64,000 nt of DNA from Cognatundibacterium rivi (GCF_018139565.1 NZ_JAGSPK010000001.1:891401-955400); one strand, 5' to 3'; shown: positions 1 to 9,219, counted from the stretch's first letter. Translations and numbers: made by a program. The notes: a model not told the origin generated them from the sequence alone.

Positions 1-258
1 AAGGTTCAGCGCTGTTACAAAGGCGATTTCAGATAACATGCTTTGCAGCTATCTCTGTCGCCAATCCCAGTCATTAATATTAGCTCAACTTTAGCCCAAT
101 TCAGGTCTGAGTAGATTTAAAGGCACAATAAATTTTTAATATATCTGGATTTCTATCTATCCTCTCAAGCGCACCGCTGAATGTGGTAGGTTCAGACTGT
201 ATCGAAATCAGACTCAAGTGAGTTTGTTTGCCTGAGTCGGATCTGACAGCAATCAAGA

Positions 259-1224
259 CTAGCCCAGAACAAATTTTGCCGCGTTCATATAAACGGGAAT
301 CCCTAGCAAAATATTCAGTGGAAAAGTGATGCCGAGAGACATCCCGAGATAAAGCGATGGCGAAGCCTCTGGAATAGCGTAACGCAGTACCGCCGGAACC
401 GCGATATATGAGGCGCTTGCAGCCAGTACCATCAACAATCCTGCATCGCCGTACGGGATTTTCAGCAATACAGCAAGCATTAACGCAATAGCAGCGTGGC
501 AGATCGGGGCGAGAACGGCATAGCTGATTATGAAGGGCGAGTTACCTTTGATGTTACCGAGGCTTTTAGCTGTCATCAGTCCCATATCGAGCAGGAAAAA
601 AGCAAGCATTCCTTTAAATAAATCACCGGAAAAAGGCTGCATGGCCGCCTTTCCTGCATCGCCAGAGATGATGCCAACCACCATCGCACCTAACAGTAGC
701 AGTTGCGCGCCATCCGTCAGCGATTCATGCAAAACACCTTTGACCGAAGACAGTGTTCCCGTTTGCGTTGATGTTGCCTTACGCCGGATCGTATTCGACA
801 AAATGACGGCAAAAATAATGGCAGGCGATTCCATTAACGCCATCGCTGCTGCCATATGGCCGCCATATTCTATGTGTCTGCTTTCGAGGTATTGAACTGC
901 AGTTATAAACGTAACTGCACTGACTGAACCATACGTGGCAGCGATTGCGGTAGCGTCGAGGCTTGGAACAAGCCGCTTCAGAAAAAAATATCCAAGTGCC
1001 GGGGTTAGCAATGCCAGAAACACTGCACATCCCAGGCTGCTGATGATTTGTAAATTTAATCCGGAATGATTCAGCGCAAAGCCACCTTTGAGACCGAGCG
1101 CCATTAAAAGATACAGCGATAAAAACCGTGAGATATGTGTAGGAATACTCAGATTAGACTTAATGAGGCCGGCAAAGATACCGAAGATAAAAAATAAAAT
1201 AGCTGGATCGCGCAAACTGGACAT
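259..1224 (-). CDS. sbtA: SbtA-family sodium-dependent bicarbonate permease
   Basis: A 321-residue, very hydrophobic protein with about ten membrane segments in two similar halves and almost no soluble domain, as in the SbtA (DUF897) family. Cyanobacterial members take up bicarbonate with sodium across the inner membrane. Many heterotrophic proteobacteria carry homologues whose substrate is less certain. The start is ATG at 1224, giving MSSLRDPAILFF. It is transcribed away from a LysR regulator starting 91 bases upstream, the usual layout for a LysR target. No PII-like SbtB gene is visible. Family assignment is fairly sure; the substrate is inferred from the family. Confidence 0.85.
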   Translation of the reverse strand: MSSLRDPAILFFIFGIFAGLIKSNLSIPTHISRFLSLYLLMALGLKGGFALNHSGLNLQIISSLGCAVFLALLTPALGYFFLKRLVPSLDATAIAATYGSVSAVTFITAVQYLESRHIEYGGHMAAAMALMESPAIIFAVILSNTIRRKATSTQTGTLSSVKGVLHESLTDGAQLLLLGAMVVGIISGDAGKAAMQPFSGDLFKGMLAFFLLDMGLMTAKSLGNIKGNSPFIISYAVLAPICHAAIALMLAVLLKIPYGDAGLLMVLAASASYIAVPAVLRYAIPEASPSLYLGMSLGITFPLNILLGIPVYMNAAKFVLG

Positions 1225-1265
1225 ATATTTCCCTTCAAAATTCTGGCGCCATACTACCTAGACTA

Positions 1266-1314
1266 AATCATCAGGTAAAATCAATTTTTATCACTATAAT
1301 CATCAGTAAAAATC
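1266..1314. promoter_or_regulatory. Paired 17-bp direct repeats, probable LysR operator
   Basis: Two near-identical direct repeats lie between sbtA and the LysR gene: AATCATCAGGTAAAATC at 1266-1282 and AATCATCAGTAAAAATC at 1298-1314. They differ at two positions and are 32 bp apart, about three helical turns. The second ends one base before the LysR start codon, so binding there could block the regulator's own expression. Repeats are seen directly; regulator binding is inference. Confidence 0.5.
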
Positions 1315-1315
1315 T

Positions 1316-2206
1316 ATGAACGTCACTTTCCGTCAATTACGTTTGTTTGCAGAACTGGCTGAACAGCTCAGTATCAGTGGCGTTGCGCGCAGCTTTCATG
1401 TGACGCAGCCAACTGTATCTATGCAGCTACGTGAGCTGACGGAGGAAATCGGTTTGCCATTGTATGAAGTCATTGGCAAAAAAATCTTTCTCACCCAGGC
1501 CGGTGAAGAGCTCGCGAAAACCGCACGCACCTTAGCGGATGAGTGGTCTTCTTTTGGACAGCGTATCGATAGCCTGAAAGGCTATCAGCGTGGACGTTTG
1601 AGGGTGGCGGTAGTCAGCACGGCAAAATACTTTATTCCCCGTTTATTGGGGGCTTTTTGTCGTGATTTTCCAGAGATTGATATCGCATTGGAAGTGCAAA
1701 ACCGTGATGGTGTTTTGCAGCGCTTACGCGATAACCGCGATGACATCTATATTATGTCTGCCCCGCCGAAAGATATGGACGTTGTACAGCAGGTTTTTTT
1801 ACCAAATCCGCTGGTTGTGATTGCGCCTTTGTCGCATCCTCTGGCTCAACGTAAACGGATTTCGCTGGAGAACCTTAGCCAGGAGCGATTTATTTTGCGT
1901 GAAAAGGGATCTGGCACCCGCCTCGCTTGCGATCAGCATTTTTCTGCGCAAGGCTTTACTCCGCTCGTGCGACTGGAGTTAGGTAGTAACGAGGCCATTA
2001 AGCAAGCGGTCGCTGGAGAAATGGGACTGGCGATTTTATCGACGCACGCGTTGGGTGAGCATTTAGTTGATCAATCGCTGACAGTACTGAACGTCAGCAG
2101 CTTTCCGGTGCATTCCAGCTGGTATATTGTTTATCTGAAAGGAAAAAGATTATCGCCAGTTGCAACTTCGTTCCTCGAATATTTGCAGGCACATGCGCAA
2201 GATTGA
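1316..2206 (+). CDS. LysR-family regulator, CbbR/CmpR-like
   Basis: A 296-residue LysR-type transcription factor. The N-terminal winged helix-turn-helix (about residues 1-60, with SISGVARSFHVTQPTVSMQL as the recognition region) is followed by a substrate-binding effector domain (about 90-296). The body resembles CbbR/CmpR regulators of carbon fixation and bicarbonate uptake, for example the RGRLRVAVVSTAKYFIPRLLG stretch at the domain junction. It is divergent from an SbtA-type permease and probably controls it. No strong ribosome site precedes the ATG at 1316, and a direct-repeat operator candidate abuts the start, which suggests autoregulation. The effector is unknown. Confidence 0.85.
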   Translation: MNVTFRQLRLFAELAEQLSISGVARSFHVTQPTVSMQLRELTEEIGLPLYEVIGKKIFLTQAGEELAKTARTLADEWSSFGQRIDSLKGYQRGRLRVAVVSTAKYFIPRLLGAFCRDFPEIDIALEVQNRDGVLQRLRDNRDDIYIMSAPPKDMDVVQQVFLPNPLVVIAPLSHPLAQRKRISLENLSQERFILREKGSGTRLACDQHFSAQGFTPLVRLELGSNEAIKQAVAGEMGLAILSTHALGEHLVDQSLTVLNVSSFPVHSSWYIVYLKGKRLSPVATSFLEYLQAHAQD

Positions 2207-2379
2207 AATAGCTGCTTGCATGAGCTTATTTTTCAGTTTTGCTTGTTGTCAGTTGCGCACGTCATTCAGTATTTCTTCATTCAACGGCTATTTTCCTATA
2301 CTGACAGCGTTGACTATTGAGGGTAAGGCTGAACCACTATGTTATGCTTTGCTCCTTTGTAATAAAGTTCTCTAAAGTC

Positions 2380-2820
2380 ATGAATACCAAAAGCAAGTCC
2401 ATTCCCGTTTCTGATGCGCAAGCCCTGTTGAGCACCTTAAAAGAGACATTTCCGGTGTTTCTCAATAATGAGCCTTTGGCGATCGGCATCGACAAGCAAA
2501 TCCTTGCCAGATTGCCGGAGACCCCGCGCAAAATTTTACGGATGGTGCTTGCTTATCATACGAAATCGACCCGTTATCTGCAAAAGACCATTAAAGCGAC
2601 AACACGTTTTGATCTCGATGGTAATCCCGCTGAACCATTAGACGAAACACATAAAACGCATGCAGAAGAAATGCTGAGAGAGCGCGCAAAGAACAATGCT
2701 GAACGTGCGAAGGCTGAAGCAAAACTTAAACGCGAACAGCAAGCAGCCGCAGAGGAAGCAGAGAAACTGCAAAAGAGAGCAGAAAAAATTAACCAGCTGG
2801 CGCAGAAATTCGCAAAGTAA
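2380..2820 (+). CDS. ProQ/FinO-family RNA chaperone
   Basis: A 146-residue protein starting at the internal ATG at 2380 (MNTKSKSIPV); the upstream in-frame extension has no family similarity. Residues of about 12-90 form a ProQ/FinO RNA-binding domain, with the typical LPETPRKILRMVLAYHTKSTRYLQ helix and the following FDLDG motif. The rest (about 95-146) is a highly charged Lys/Glu/Ala helix that probably adds non-specific RNA contacts. Such proteins bind small RNAs and mRNA 3' ends. It is a single-gene unit closed by a good terminator. Confidence 0.85.
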   Translation: MNTKSKSIPVSDAQALLSTLKETFPVFLNNEPLAIGIDKQILARLPETPRKILRMVLAYHTKSTRYLQKTIKATTRFDLDGNPAEPLDETHKTHAEEMLRERAKNNAERAKAEAKLKREQQAAAEEAEKLQKRAEKINQLAQKFAK

Positions 2821-2850
2821 TTATTTCGAATTTCCATACTGGTCACATCG

Positions 2851-2883
2851 GGAGGCAACAGCATCAGCTGTGCCTCCTTTTTT
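2851..2883 (+). terminator. Rho-independent terminator after the ProQ-family gene
   Basis: GGAGGCA pairs with TGCCTCC, extended by CAGC/GCTG around an ATCA loop with one bulged A, and is followed by a run of T. It lies 30 bases after the stop codon. Confidence 0.85.
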
Positions 2884-3013
2884 ATGTCTGCGTAATCGCA
2901 GTGTTGTTGTCACTTCAAAACTTTGATGCCGCTTATACTGCACATGTGTTTGCAAGCTGGGGCAAGTATGATGGTTAAAAACAGCTGACATAGCACTTGC
3001 ATCCGCCTGCCAC

Positions 3014-3892
3014 TTATCCCTTCCACGGCGGTGCAGTGATCAGATCCTGATCGTCACTGATCTGTTCAAACAAACCTTGGTCCCATCGCTGTGCCGCTGC
3101 CGCAATCCGGCTGCGATCGGTTGAGACAAAATTCCACCACATCCGTACTGGTTTTTCTAGTGGTGCTCCGCCGATGACAACCAGGCGTGCGCCGGACTGC
3201 CCCGCACGCAGCTTGACCGGCGCTTGTTGCAGCACGACCAGTTGTTGCCCGGTGATCTCCTGATCATCAATCATTACGGTGTGTTCAGGGCTATATAGCG
3301 CCATTTCGGGTGCCAAAGCCGGGAGTGTGAATTCATGTCCGGGCGACAGATAAACATCGAGATATAGCGTGGCAGACAGCGTTTTTACCGGGCTTGTTCT
3401 GTCGAAAGCGCTGCCGGCCAAAACTCTGATCTGCACGCCACCTTCCAGTTCAAGCAGTGGTAAATCAGCGGCGGCCACGTGCTGAAATGATGGTGCAACA
3501 GTTTCCTGATCTGGTGGTAGCGCAACCCATAGTTGCAAACCATGCTGACGGCGCTCTTTTCCGCGTTCAGCGTCCACAGTGCGCTCACTATGGACAATTC
3601 CCCGGCCTGCTGTCATCCAGTTGATAGCACCGGGCGTAATCGTCTGTACCGTACCCAGACTATCCCGATGTAGCAGACTGCCTTCAAATAAGTAAGTGAC
3701 GGTCGCTATCCCGATGTGGGGATGAACTCCGAGATCACTATTGGTCTCTGCTGCGAGTGTGGTGGGGCCGAAGTGATCGAAGAAAATAAACGGACCGACG
3801 GAGCGTCTGGCGGCCGCTGGCAACAGACGGCGAACAGGAAATTCATCGACAAGATGCGTGACCCTGCCGGGAATACGAAGTAAATCGTTCAT
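3014..3892 (-). CDS. Pirin-family protein
   Basis: A 292-residue bicupin protein of the pirin family. The N-terminal cupin carries the metal-binding pattern HPHIGIATVTYLFEG, with further His/Glu ligands in the segment that follows (GIVHSERT ... HGLQLW). Pirins are Fe-binding; some have quercetinase activity and others have regulatory roles, so the reaction here is open. The ATG at 3892 (MNDLLRIPGR) has GGAG ten bases upstream and is preferred over an in-frame GTG at 3952 that would overlap the preceding gene. It follows the TMEM175 gene by 43 bases and may share its transcript. Confidence 0.85.
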   Translation of the reverse strand: MNDLLRIPGRVTHLVDEFPVRRLLPAAARRSVGPFIFFDHFGPTTLAAETNSDLGVHPHIGIATVTYLFEGSLLHRDSLGTVQTITPGAINWMTAGRGIVHSERTVDAERGKERRQHGLQLWVALPPDQETVAPSFQHVAAADLPLLELEGGVQIRVLAGSAFDRTSPVKTLSATLYLDVYLSPGHEFTLPALAPEMALYSPEHTVMIDDQEITGQQLVVLQQAPVKLRAGQSGARLVVIGGAPLEKPVRMWWNFVSTDRSRIAAAAQRWDQGLFEQISDDQDLITAPPWKG

Positions 3893-3935
3893 GGTGGGGT
3901 TTCTCCAGACTATGCTCGGATTCAGATTTTCCAAC

Positions 3936-4511
3936 TCAGTGACTGCTGGCACGTTCTATACGACGATCAGGAATGAGCCACATCAATGCCACCAATACGT
4001 AGATTCCTTGCGCAATCCAGTGTACCCAGAATGATGCTGCAATACCGGCCGCATACAGAATCATGGACGCTTTTCCTTTGCGGTCGCGACCTAGTACCTT
4101 TTTTAAAGGCGATGCCGAACCTTCGTTGGCAATAATCACTTGTTCAAGAATGAAATAGGCAACTGCGGCCATAAATAACACCACGCCATATATTGCGGTG
4201 GGGTCACTGGCAAAATGATTTTCGCCCATCCAAGCGGTAGCGAAGGGAAATAATGACAACCAAAATAATAAGTGCAAATTTGCCCAAAGTACGCCGCCAG
4301 TCACCTTCTGTGTCACATGCATTAAATGATGATGATTGTTCCAGTAAATCGCGACGTAAATAAAACTCAGTACGTAATTCAGGAATATAGGAATAACGGG
4401 AAACAGTGCAGTAAAGCTCTCACCATGCGGTGCTTTCATTTCCAACACCATGATGGTGATAATGACGGCGAGAACGCCGTCACTGAATGCTTCCAGGCGA
4501 TTTTTTCCCAC
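3936..4511 (-). CDS. TMEM175-family potassium channel (DUF1211)
   Basis: A 191-residue membrane protein with about six membrane segments. It opens with the family signature RLEAFSDGVLAVIITIMVLEMK, whose FSDG motif forms the pore-lining first helix of bacterial TMEM175 channels. These tetramers pass K+ weakly selectively. The start is a GTG at 4511 with GGAGAA about five bases upstream, so the unusual start codon is supported. A WNNHHH motif sits at about residues 57-62. The downstream gene is pirin. Physiological role here unknown. Confidence 0.85.
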   Translation of the reverse strand: MGKNRLEAFSDGVLAVIITIMVLEMKAPHGESFTALFPVIPIFLNYVLSFIYVAIYWNNHHHLMHVTQKVTGGVLWANLHLLFWLSLFPFATAWMGENHFASDPTAIYGVVLFMAAVAYFILEQVIIANEGSASPLKKVLGRDRKGKASMILYAAGIAASFWVHWIAQGIYVLVALMWLIPDRRIERASSH

Positions 4512-4681
4512 AGGTTCTCCAGATAAAATTAAGTATTCATTTTGAATGAAACGTCAGTTTGGATGAACCGTTTCACGTCTGATCAGGCTGATGCTGACTT
4601 ATCTTACTGCAAACGCGACATTGTGTTTTAGCTGCAGCGATTCACTGTCGTGGAAATGCTGTATCGATGCGCTGAAAGCAG

Positions 4682-5248
4682 CTATATCGCTGTGCGCAAA
4701 TTGTTGTTGATGACCTTTAACTGCGGCCATGTTTCCAGCCATCTTTTTTCGGTGATTCTGGCGTGGAAATCTGCCGCCTTTGGACGCTTATTGTTGAGTG
4801 TGATTGTCAGTTGAGTCAGCTCGTTCAGCCCGAATGGCGCAAGTATACGCAATTCACCTGTAGCGCTTAACTGCACACCAACCGCGGTTTCAATTTCTAC
4901 CCAGTACGACATCGCATCGAGAGTATTCAGGTAGGGATGATCGTTATTCCGTAAGTGCATTCTGGCTTGATTTTTAACTGACCAGTTCAGTGCTGATCGT
5001 GAGCGTAATGACGCCTCAAAAAACGCATCCCGTTCAGGATATATATCCGATGGATCAAAGTAAATCAGGTCAATATCTGATAAAGGCGTTGGTTGCGGGT
5101 AATGATGCAGCTTATCCCAGACTAAGTTGCGCACAAAACCCGCCGCCAAACACCAGTCTTTCAGCTCTAACTCAGCAGCAATTTCTAATGCCTGCCAACG
5201 CATAGGATCGGCCTTGATCCAGTCGCGTATTTTTGTATTGATATTCAT
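4682..5248 (-). CDS. Nucleotidyltransferase-family protein (NTP_transf_6 / DUF925 type)
   Basis: A 188-residue soluble protein with a nucleotidyltransferase-like fold. CLAAGFVRNLVWD (about residues 32-44) supplies the Gly-rich helix start, and LSDIDLIYFD supplies the DxD metal-binding pair. Proteins of this type are widespread and annotated as nucleotidyltransferases, but no substrate is established. The start is ATG 5248 (MNINTKIRDWI). A TTG 38 codons upstream would give a longer product with a non-matching N-terminus. It stands alone on the minus strand. Confidence 0.75.
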   Translation of the reverse strand: MNINTKIRDWIKADPMRWQALEIAAELELKDWCLAAGFVRNLVWDKLHHYPQPTPLSDIDLIYFDPSDIYPERDAFFEASLRSRSALNWSVKNQARMHLRNNDHPYLNTLDAMSYWVEIETAVGVQLSATGELRILAPFGLNELTQLTITLNNKRPKAADFHARITEKRWLETWPQLKVINNNLRTAI

Positions 5249-5558
5249 ATTGCCGATGCTATCGATTGTAGGTAATGCCAATGGCAGAACGTAAATGGGA
5301 AGGTGCCGGAGTTTTATTTGTTTTGCACTTTGTTGCGCGAAATCCAAAGAAAAAGAGAGCAAATGAATTTTAATAGCGCTATCAGTATTTCACTCACATT
5401 GCCAGAAAGAAATCTGTTATTGTTTTTTGCGTGACAGAACACTTTGTTAAGCAAGCAGGTATATGCTGAGATATTTTCTGGCATTCAGCATTATTCGCCT
5501 TGCTGCGCAGCAGAGATGTCCGAGCACATCAACTTAAAATACATATAACGGAGTCAAT
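5249..5558. other. 310-base divergent intergenic region
   Basis: An A+T-rich gap between the divergent nucleotidyltransferase-like and sCache genes. It must hold both promoters. The only site I can place is the ribosome site AACGGAG just before the sCache ATG. No ORF or strong hairpin is supported. Confidence 0.4.
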
Positions 5559-6029
5559 ATGAGACAATTTTTTAAAAGTATTCTTTTCGCCTGTTCCTTG
5601 TCATTGCTGGCTCACGGAGCCGCTGTCGCCGCTGATCGTGCAACCGCTCAGGAAGCAACTGAGATGATCAAAAAGGTCGTCGCTTTTTATAAAGCCAATG
5701 GCCCTGAAAAAACCTATGCTGCAGTGAATGATCCTAAGGGGCAGTTCATTTACAAAGATCTGTACGTTTTTGCAGGCTCGGTGAAACCGGGTGGTGTAAC
5801 TTTGGCGCATGGCGGCAATCCTAAATTATTGGGTAAGCCGTTGGGAGAGTTACGTGATGGTGACGGTGTTTTCTTTGTAAAAAAAATTAATGATGTCGCC
5901 GCCAGTAAAGAAGGTAAGGGCTGGGTTGATTACAGATGGCCAAATCCGGTAACTAAAGCATTGGAACAAAAAAGTACTTATGTTGAGCGAGTCGATGACG
6001 TGTACTTTGCCTGCGGCATTTATAAATAA
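5559..6029 (+). CDS. Secreted single-Cache (sCache_2) sensor-like protein
   Basis: A 156-residue exported protein. A signal peptide occupies residues 1-25 (MRQFFKSILF...AAVAA). The whole mature chain is one sCache_2 domain, recognisable from GQFIYKDLYVFAG, the following AHGGNPKLLGKPLGELRDGDG and the C-terminal GKGWVDYRWPNPVTK...STYVERVDDVYFACGIYK. Cache domains bind small ligands such as carboxylates. Here the domain is free in the periplasm, with no membrane anchor or output domain. It starts at ATG 5559 behind AACGGAG. A chemotaxis receptor follows on the same strand after 531 bases, so it may act as a soluble binding partner; that is inference. Confidence 0.8.
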   Translation: MRQFFKSILFACSLSLLAHGAAVAADRATAQEATEMIKKVVAFYKANGPEKTYAAVNDPKGQFIYKDLYVFAGSVKPGGVTLAHGGNPKLLGKPLGELRDGDGVFFVKKINDVAASKEGKGWVDYRWPNPVTKALEQKSTYVERVDDVYFACGIYK

Positions 6030-6560
6030 TTCTGCCACTTCTTCGTCTGGTTTTTCTCATTCGTCATACTGTAGTTGTTCCTTACTTCTTATCAGACTGG
6101 CCGTCAATTTTGCGGTGCATCAATGCGGTCAGTCTGATGCCTCAAGTTCTTTTCAATACCCCAAATTCTTCAGTGAATTTTGAGAATAGAAACGCTTCCC
6201 GATAGCCCACGCTGTTTCTCTTGACGGGCACTGGCAGTGCCGCATTTCGCTCTCAGTCTGAAACTGAATTTCCTCACGCCGCGTCATCGTTAATTTGAGT
6301 TTTCCTGATGCAGAGAGTTTTCACTTTTGCTTATCCGTTACGCTGGTCGTATAAAATTAAAGTGACATTGTTTCGTATCGCTTGTCGTAAAAATACACAG
6401 GAAGAACAGACGTTTGTTTGATGTTTGCACGTATTAGTTTTTTATAGCGATATCAAGGCGTAATATGAGCAATGACAGTGAACCTGTTGGCGTTGTAGTC
6501 CGCTCAGTCGTCAGTTTTTGTAATCAGTTTCGCTCTGCTCAGTTAACTTGTGAGGACAAG
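6030..6560. other. 531-base gap with a long inverted repeat
   Basis: No convincing gene lies here. ATCAGACTG at 6091-6099 and CAGTCTGAT at 6130-6138 form a 9-bp perfect inverted repeat, extendable to 13 bp with one mismatch, around a loop of about 30 bases. No T-run follows it, so it is not a standard terminator. The remainder is the upstream region of the chemotaxis receptor; no clean sigma-28 promoter was found. Confidence 0.5.
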
Positions 6561-8183
6561 ATGAAAATTAAAGATCTGCCTATCGGTACGCGACTTGGTT
6601 TCGGTTTTGGGATAGTACTTTTATTGGCAACAATATCTTCATGCATCGGTCTTTGGCGGCTGAATGAGGTGGCGAGTAGCACGAGGGCGATGATGCAAGA
6701 GCCTTTAAAAAAAGAGCGCTTAACTGAGGAGTGGTACAGGGTTACTGTTGCGGGCTTAAAGCGTACTTTGGCTGTTGTTAAAAGTTCCGATGAATCATTA
6801 GGCGATTTTTTTGCTGCTGACGTTAAGACATCAACTACGCGCAATAATGAAATCCAGAAATACCTGGAAAGTAACGTCGATACGCCAGACGAAAAACAAC
6901 TTCTGGAAAACATCGTTGTTGTACGCAAGGCCTATGTCAGCACCAGAGACCAGATTTTAAAAGCCAAAAAAGAAGGCCAGACTGAGGAGATGAATAAGCT
7001 GTTTGAGAAATTCATACCAATGTCCGACGCCTTTCAAAAAGCCTTACTCGATTATCTTAATTTTCAGAAGGAAGAGGTCGATCATCTCAGTAAGGAAGTC
7101 GATGCAATTGCAGCCAGCAGCCGTATCCTTGTGACGACTCTGATCGTCCTGTTTCTGCTGATAGGTAGTTTTTGTGCATGGTATCTGACCATCGGTATCA
7201 CCCGGCCATTAAATTCAGCAGTAGTGCTTGCACGCCGCGTGGCAGATGGGGATCTGACGAGTGATATTCGTATCGATTCCAGCGACGAGACAGGTCAGTT
7301 GGTGATGGCATTAAAAGATATGAACGAGGGTTTGCGGAAAATTGTGGCCGAGGTTCGTGATAGCACGGACACCATCGTCACTGCTTCTACCGAAATTGCC
7401 AGTGGGAATATGGATCTTTCTTCCAGAACAGAATCACAGGCCGGATCGCTTGAGGAAACGGCATCTTCTATGGAGGAGCTGACCAGCACGATGCAGCAGA
7501 ATTCGCAGAATGCACATGACGCAAATCAACTCGTCCATGCAGCGGCAGATGCAGCGATTCAAGGCGGTACGGTTGTTTCGCAAGTCGTTGGCACGATGGG
7601 TGACATCAGCACGTCATCGAAAAAAATTGTCGATATTATTGCGGTCATTGATGGCATTGCGTTTCAGACGAATATTCTCGCGCTCAATGCCGCTGTGGAG
7701 GCTGCACGTGCAGGTGAGCAAGGGCGCGGATTTGCCGTAGTGGCGTCAGAGGTCCGCAATCTGGCGCAGCGTTCCGCCAGCGCAGCGAAGGAAATCAAAC
7801 AGCTGATTGATGACTCTGTTGATAAAGTGAACCAGGGAACGAAGCTGGTTGATCAGGCCGGAGCAACGATGACAGAAATTGTCGATCGCGTTAAGCATGT
7901 GACCGGCATCATGAGTGAAATCAACAACGCCAGCAAAGAACAATCGGCAGGTATTCAGCAAGTGAATCAAGCCATTATTCAAATGGACAACACGACGCAG
8001 CAAAATGCCGCATTGGTGGAGCAGGCCGCAGCTGCAGCACAAAGCTTACAAGAGCAGGCCGCGAATTTATCGGGTGTTGTCAGCGTTTTTCGCCTTGAAC
8101 AGCATACTGCGCACCCCGTTCGCAAGGAGGCTGGAAAACCCGCTAGTGTTGCGCAGAAACAGGTGATGCATCTGAAAGCCTGA
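6561..8183 (+). CDS. Methyl-accepting chemotaxis protein
   Basis: A 540-residue receptor. It has a first membrane helix (about 11-30), a periplasmic four-helix-bundle ligand domain (about 31-190), a second helix (about 192-212), a HAMP domain (about 213-265, containing [20 protein letters not shown]) and a long signalling coiled coil. The hairpin tip reads [21 protein letters not shown], which is near-invariant for binding CheA and CheW. The ATG at 6561 is chosen because TGAGGA precedes it and the first helix follows directly; an in-frame ATG at 6465 adds 32 unlike residues. There is no C-terminal CheR-binding pentapeptide. A binding-protein-like gene follows after 47 bases. Confidence 0.93.
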   Translation: MKIKDLPIGTRLGFGFGIVLLLATISSCIGLWRLNEVASSTRAMMQEPLKKERLTEEWYRVTVAGLKRTLAVVKSSDESLGDFFAADVKTSTTRNNEIQKYLESNVDTPDEKQLLENIVVVRKAYVSTRDQILKAKKEGQTEEMNKLFEKFIPMSDAFQKALLDYLNFQKEEVDHLSKEVDAIAASSRILVTTLIVLFLLIGSFCAWYLTIGITRPLNSAVVLARRVADGDLTSDIRIDSSDETGQLVMALKDMNEGLRKIVAEVRDSTDTIVTASTEIASGNMDLSSRTESQAGSLEETASSMEELTSTMQQNSQNAHDANQLVHAAADAAIQGGTVVSQVVGTMGDISTSSKKIVDIIAVIDGIAFQTNILALNAAVEAARAGEQGRGFAVVASEVRNLAQRSASAAKEIKQLIDDSVDKVNQGTKLVDQAGATMTEIVDRVKHVTGIMSEINNASKEQSAGIQQVNQAIIQMDNTTQQNAALVEQAAAAAQSLQEQAANLSGVVSVFRLEQHTAHPVRKEAGKPASVAQKQVMHLKA

Positions 8184-8230
8184 GTGAGTAATGGGTGCTA
8201 TCAATAGCTGCTGCAATATCAGGAAGTAAC

Positions 8231-9001
8231 ATGGCACTCATCAAGCTTTTATTTGCCATAACCCTTTTTTGGGCTCACTCAGAAAGTAGTGCGGGCTTCG
8301 TTTTCCGCACGGCTGCACAAGAGGGTTCTGAGCCTAAATTTCTGCATATTAATACAGCTGCTGGTCCCGCAATCGGCGGGGTTTGTGTGGACATAATGAG
8401 GGCGATAGAAAAGGTTTCTCCGGATATACAATTTGTCGGTGATCAGGTGTGGATGCCTCCGGCACGTATTGACGCCAGCGTGAAGTCAGGCAACATTGAT
8501 GTGGTTTGCGGGCTCTTGGGCGTAACAAGCAATATTAATAAATACCATCTTCTGAGTACGCCATTATTTGAGGTGACTTATTTGTTGGCGGTACGTGCAG
8601 ACGATAATCTTGACGTGCAAACCTGGGATGACATTCGTCAATTAGGCGACCATGGCGTGATTTTGGCGCTACGTGGATTTGGTATCGTGGAAATTTTGCA
8701 GCAGATGGGACACCTTAAAATCGACGCGAGCGCAACGTCATCTCGTTCAAATTTAAAAAAACTCATTGCGCGGCGAGGCAGATTTTATTGTCACCGGTCA
8801 CCTGGAATTAAACAGGCAATAAAGGATTCTGGTCTCGGAGAACAAGTCAAATTATTAAACAGACCTCAATTAAATGGAAAGTTTTATATGGCATTGTCGA
8901 AGTCAATCCCCGATATTCAGGCAAATAAAATAAATGCTGCATTAATGCTTCTTGAGCAAAGTGGAGAATTAAATCGCATTTTCAATCGATATAAAGAATG
9001 A
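8231..9001 (+). CDS. Periplasmic solute-binding protein, SBP_bac_3 type
   Basis: A 256-residue exported protein with a signal peptide (MALIKLLFAITLFWAHSESSAG) and two lobes of the amino-acid-type binding-protein fold (ABC transporter family 3). ATG 8231 follows AGGAAG. No permease or ATPase genes are adjacent. It follows a chemotaxis receptor, so it may feed that receptor or be a stand-alone sensor. At about residues 181-191 the translated sequence is odd: the reading frame shifted by +1 gives the family-like string RGEADFIVTGH, which suggests two compensating indels (see findings). If so, the protein is locally altered but still full length. Confidence 0.7.
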   Translation: MALIKLLFAITLFWAHSESSAGFVFRTAAQEGSEPKFLHINTAAGPAIGGVCVDIMRAIEKVSPDIQFVGDQVWMPPARIDASVKSGNIDVVCGLLGVTSNINKYHLLSTPLFEVTYLLAVRADDNLDVQTWDDIRQLGDHGVILALRGFGIVEILQQMGHLKIDASATSSRSNLKKLIARRGRFYCHRSPGIKQAIKDSGLGEQVKLLNRPQLNGKFYMALSKSIPDIQANKINAALMLLEQSGELNRIFNRYKE

Positions 9002-9199
9002 GTTTTTCTATTGGCTGCAACTAGTCACTATCCGTATCTTGCATATACAACGTGATTGCTGTTTGACTTACTCAACAAGTTTGTCCGCAATGACCTTAGA
9101 GTTTGCTGTTGAAAAACTACCTGCATCGACAGCGGAGCGCGCGTCTTCGGTACCTCGTCAATGATATGCAAACAAAATAAAAATCCCGCTTGCATAAAT

Positions 9200-9219
9200 C
9201 ACTGTTTTTTTATACAGTA
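9200..9219 (+). promoter_or_regulatory. LexA (SOS) box upstream of recA
   Basis: CACTGTTTTTTTATACAGTA matches the CTG-N10-CAG pattern and flanking bases of the proteobacterial LexA operator. It lies 69 bases before the recA start, so recA is probably DNA-damage inducible. Confidence 0.85.

Noticed and set aside
4682..5362. Longer nucleotidyltransferase-like protein from a TTG at 5362
   Set aside because: The added 38 residues do not look like the family and there is no ribosome site; ATG 5248 is preferred.
5980..6183. Possible 67-codon gene overlapping the end of the sCache gene
   Set aside because: Low-complexity Ser/Cys translation, starts inside the sCache coding region, and no ribosome site. 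It more likely reflects chance.
6300..6560. Sigma-28 flagellar-type promoter for the chemoreceptor
   Set aside because: A TAAAGTGA stretch at about 6358 has no GCCGATAA-like partner at the right spacing.
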